A stretch of DNA of 7,553 nt, taken from assembly GCA_938041945.1 (NCBI GenBank), contig CALISC010000029.1, forward strand, positions 1 to 7,553. The letters run 5' to 3'. The notes below the pieces were generated by a model. The model saw nothing but the letters and a program-made list of their open reading frames with translations. It did not search any database and had not been told where the DNA came from. The first letter of the stretch is position 1, and every line of letters begins with the position of its first letter. This DNA is from an uncultured Acholeplasmataceae bacterium (GTDB lineage: Bacteria; Bacillota_I; Bacilli_A; Acholeplasmatales; Acholeplasmataceae). Below are positions 6,175 to 7,553 of this stretch, piece after piece. A program made the translations under genes and the position numbers.

Positions 6175-7422
6175 GTGGATTTTCAAATAAGACGAACTAA
6201 TTTATTTAATTTGCTGCCAGTAGGCTCAATTACTCTGGTTTTTTCTGGTTTTGAGTTAAAGTACTCAGCAGACCAAACTTTTCCGTTTGAAGTAAATCGT
6301 GATTTTTATTATTTAACTGGAGTTAATGAAGACAAATGTGTACTTTGTTTAGTTAAAGGCCAAAACCAAACTCAAACAATTTTGTTTAAAGAAGAAACTG
6401 ACCCTACTCTGGCACTTTGGGTTGGTGAACGTTTGACTTTAAAGGCAGCCGGAGAAATCGCGAAAATTGACACGGTTTTAAATATATCTAAATTAAAAGG
6501 CTATGTTCAAGGTTTAACCGAGGCTACTCGCTCTGCGGTGTTTGGAGAAATTAACGCACTTTATTTAAACTTAGAGACTGACTTTTTGTATTCAGACAGC
6601 TACAGGTTTGCAGATTATGCAAAACAAACTCTGCCACAACTAACTATTCAAAATGTGCACCAAAAAATCGCCAGTCTTCGTATGATTAAAGACAAAGAAG
6701 AAATTAAGTGTCTACAAAAAGCAGTAGACGTCACATCAGACGCTTTGGCTGCAATTCGTAAAAACATAAAATCAGGAATTTATGAATACGACATTGAGGC
6801 TGAATACAACTACGTACTTAAGAAAAACAACACTAGAACTTCTTTTGCTTCAATTATTGGCAGTGGTAAAAACTCAACAACTTTGCACTATGTTGTCAAC
6901 TCAGACAAAGTAGAGCCAAATACTTTGTGTGTTTGTGATGTTGGTGTGAACTTCCAAAATTATGCATCTGACATCACTAGAACCTATCCGGTTGATGGTA
7001 AATTTACCGCCAGACAAAAACAAATTTATAATATTGTGTTAAAAGCCCAAACTAAAGCAATGGAAGCACTTAGACCAGGGTTAACTTGGCCTGAGTATAA
7101 TAAGATCGCCCGTGACGTCTTGATTGAAGAGAGTTTAAAAATTGGCTTAATTAAGAAGCCTGAAGAAATTGGCAAATATTACTACCATTCAGTTGGACAC
7201 TTTTTAGGTCTAGATGTTCATGACACCGGTGACTACACAAAACCAATGGAAGCAGGAATGTATTTAACTTGTGAACCTGGGCTTTATATTGCTGAAGAGA
7301 AAATCGGCGTTAGAATAGAAGACGATATTTTAATTACCAAAGACGGACATATTTGTTTGTCTCAAGGAATTGTAAAAGACCCTGATAAAATTGAGAAATT
7401 ACTGCAAAACAAAAGTGAATAA
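6175..7422 (+). CDS. pepP: Xaa-Pro aminopeptidase (aminopeptidase P, M24B)
   Basis: Metalloaminopeptidase that removes the N-terminal residue from peptides with proline in second position, probably cytoplasmic since no signal peptide is seen. The 415-aa length fits the PepP branch. Residues about 4-130 match the aminopeptidase P N-terminal domain, opening with RRTNLFNLLP and containing RDFYYLTG near 42-49. From about 170 a pita-bread catalytic domain follows. Its five metal ligands can be assigned: Asp255 and Asp266 (spaced 11, as in E. coli PepP), His342 in HSVGH, Glu367 in CEPGLY and Glu382 in VRIED. His349 in the LDVHD segment matches another conserved active-site His. No key residue is missing. 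It is the last gene of the unit, starting with GTG and ending 5 nt before the terminator stem. The family suggests use of scavenged or internal Pro-containing peptides; a link to the neighbouring genes' pathways is not evident. Confidence 0.94.
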   Translation: MDFQIRRTNLFNLLPVGSITLVFSGFELKYSADQTFPFEVNRDFYYLTGVNEDKCVLCLVKGQNQTQTILFKEETDPTLALWVGERLTLKAAGEIAKIDTVLNISKLKGYVQGLTEATRSAVFGEINALYLNLETDFLYSDSYRFADYAKQTLPQLTIQNVHQKIASLRMIKDKEEIKCLQKAVDVTSDALAAIRKNIKSGIYEYDIEAEYNYVLKKNNTRTSFASIIGSGKNSTTLHYVVNSDKVEPNTLCVCDVGVNFQNYASDITRTYPVDGKFTARQKQIYNIVLKAQTKAMEALRPGLTWPEYNKIARDVLIEESLKIGLIKKPEEIGKYYYHSVGHFLGLDVHDTGDYTKPMEAGMYLTCEPGLYIAEEKIGVRIEDDILITKDGHICLSQGIVKDPDKIEKLLQNKSE

Positions 7423-7427
7423 AAGTA

Positions 7428-7453
7428 AAAAAACGCCTATTAAGGCGTTTTTT
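7428..7453 (+). terminator. Intrinsic terminator closing the queA-pepP unit
   Basis: A perfect 11-bp stem pairs 7428-7438 with 7443-7453 around a 4-nt loop (7439-7442). The upper part is CGCC/GGCG, and the lower part is an A-run paired to six T's at 7448-7453. The next outer bases (AGT at 7424-7426, ACT at 7454-7456) also match if one A is bulged. Because an A-run precedes the stem, it would end transcripts from either strand. It starts 5 nt after the pepP stop codon. Confidence 0.88.
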
Positions 7454-7494
7454 ACTGTTTTACTAATGTAATAAGGTTGATAAAATAACGACCA

Positions 7495-7551
7495 TTAAAT
7501 TAAAGAATTCCCAATTTCTACCACTATATACCCAAAACGATTGCTAGTTCC
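7495..7551 (-). other. Possible 3' end of a convergent gene, very tentative
   Basis: On the minus strand a frame is open from the window edge for 18 codons and ends at TAA (complement of 7495-7497), reading about GTSNRFGYIVVEIGNSLI. A second minus frame is open for only 9 codons to a TAG (complement of 7524-7526). A convergent gene would fit the bidirectional look of the terminator. The stretch is far too short to show coding, and no family is recognisable. The remaining bases from 7457 to 7494 hold nothing I can identify. Confidence 0.15.
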
Positions 7552-7553
7552 TC

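Noticed and set aside
6157..6177. The mutase and aminopeptidase share a reading frame across the TAA at 6157-6159, as if a fusion were split
   Set aside because: Both proteins are complete with their family-typical ends, a ribosome site precedes GTG 6175, and no such fusion is familiar. The shared frame is a one-in-three coincidence.
7477..7530. TTGATA (7477-7482) and TATATA (7525-7530) as a promoter after the terminator
   Set aside because: The spacing is 42 nt, far outside the 16-18 nt expected, and no start codon with a ribosome site is visible before the window ends.

Overview
The window is AT-rich, tightly packed bacterial DNA with all supported genes on the + strand. Low GC, heavy A/T-ending codon use, an ECF-type vitamin transporter subunit and the protein relatives suggest a Bacillota or a Mollicutes-like lineage. 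The standard code (table 11) applies: Trp is TGG, and TGA ends three genes (queA, the ECF S component and coaX). That argues against Mycoplasma/Spiroplasma-type decoding, but Acholeplasma-like, Erysipelotrichia/RF39-like or other Bacilli-related lineages remain possible. The genus cannot be set from this sequence.

Layout: (i) 2-1858 is the 5'-truncated end of a gene for a probable lipoprotein, with a lipobox cysteine, about ten leucine-rich repeats and an unrecognised C-terminal domain. (ii) 1872-1880 is an extended -10 promoter placed so close to the next start codon that the mRNA is predicted to be leaderless. (iii) 1888-7422 is a compact five-gene unit: queA (epoxyqueuosine synthesis on tRNA), an ECF transporter S component, coaX (type III pantothenate kinase), a phosphoglucomutase/phosphomannomutase and an M24B Xaa-Pro aminopeptidase. 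Junctions are +19, -11, -8 and +15 nt. (iv) 7428-7453 is a strong intrinsic terminator, followed by about 100 nt that may hold the tail of a convergent gene.

How they fit: the S component and coaX, overlapping by 11 nt, look like a pantothenate salvage pair (import, then phosphorylation toward CoA). The same S component also directly follows queA, so queuosine-precursor import is the competing reading. The mutase (glucose-1-P/glucose-6-P interconversion) and the aminopeptidase (turnover of Pro-containing peptides) are housekeeping functions that appear to share the transcript rather than a pathway.

I see no CRISPR array, tRNA or rRNA gene, insertion sequence or phage gene, and no clear undescribed system. 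The least ordinary items are the leaderless queA promoter, the unassigned S component, the divergent coaX motifs and the LRR lipoprotein. There is no gene-free stretch over 300 nt.
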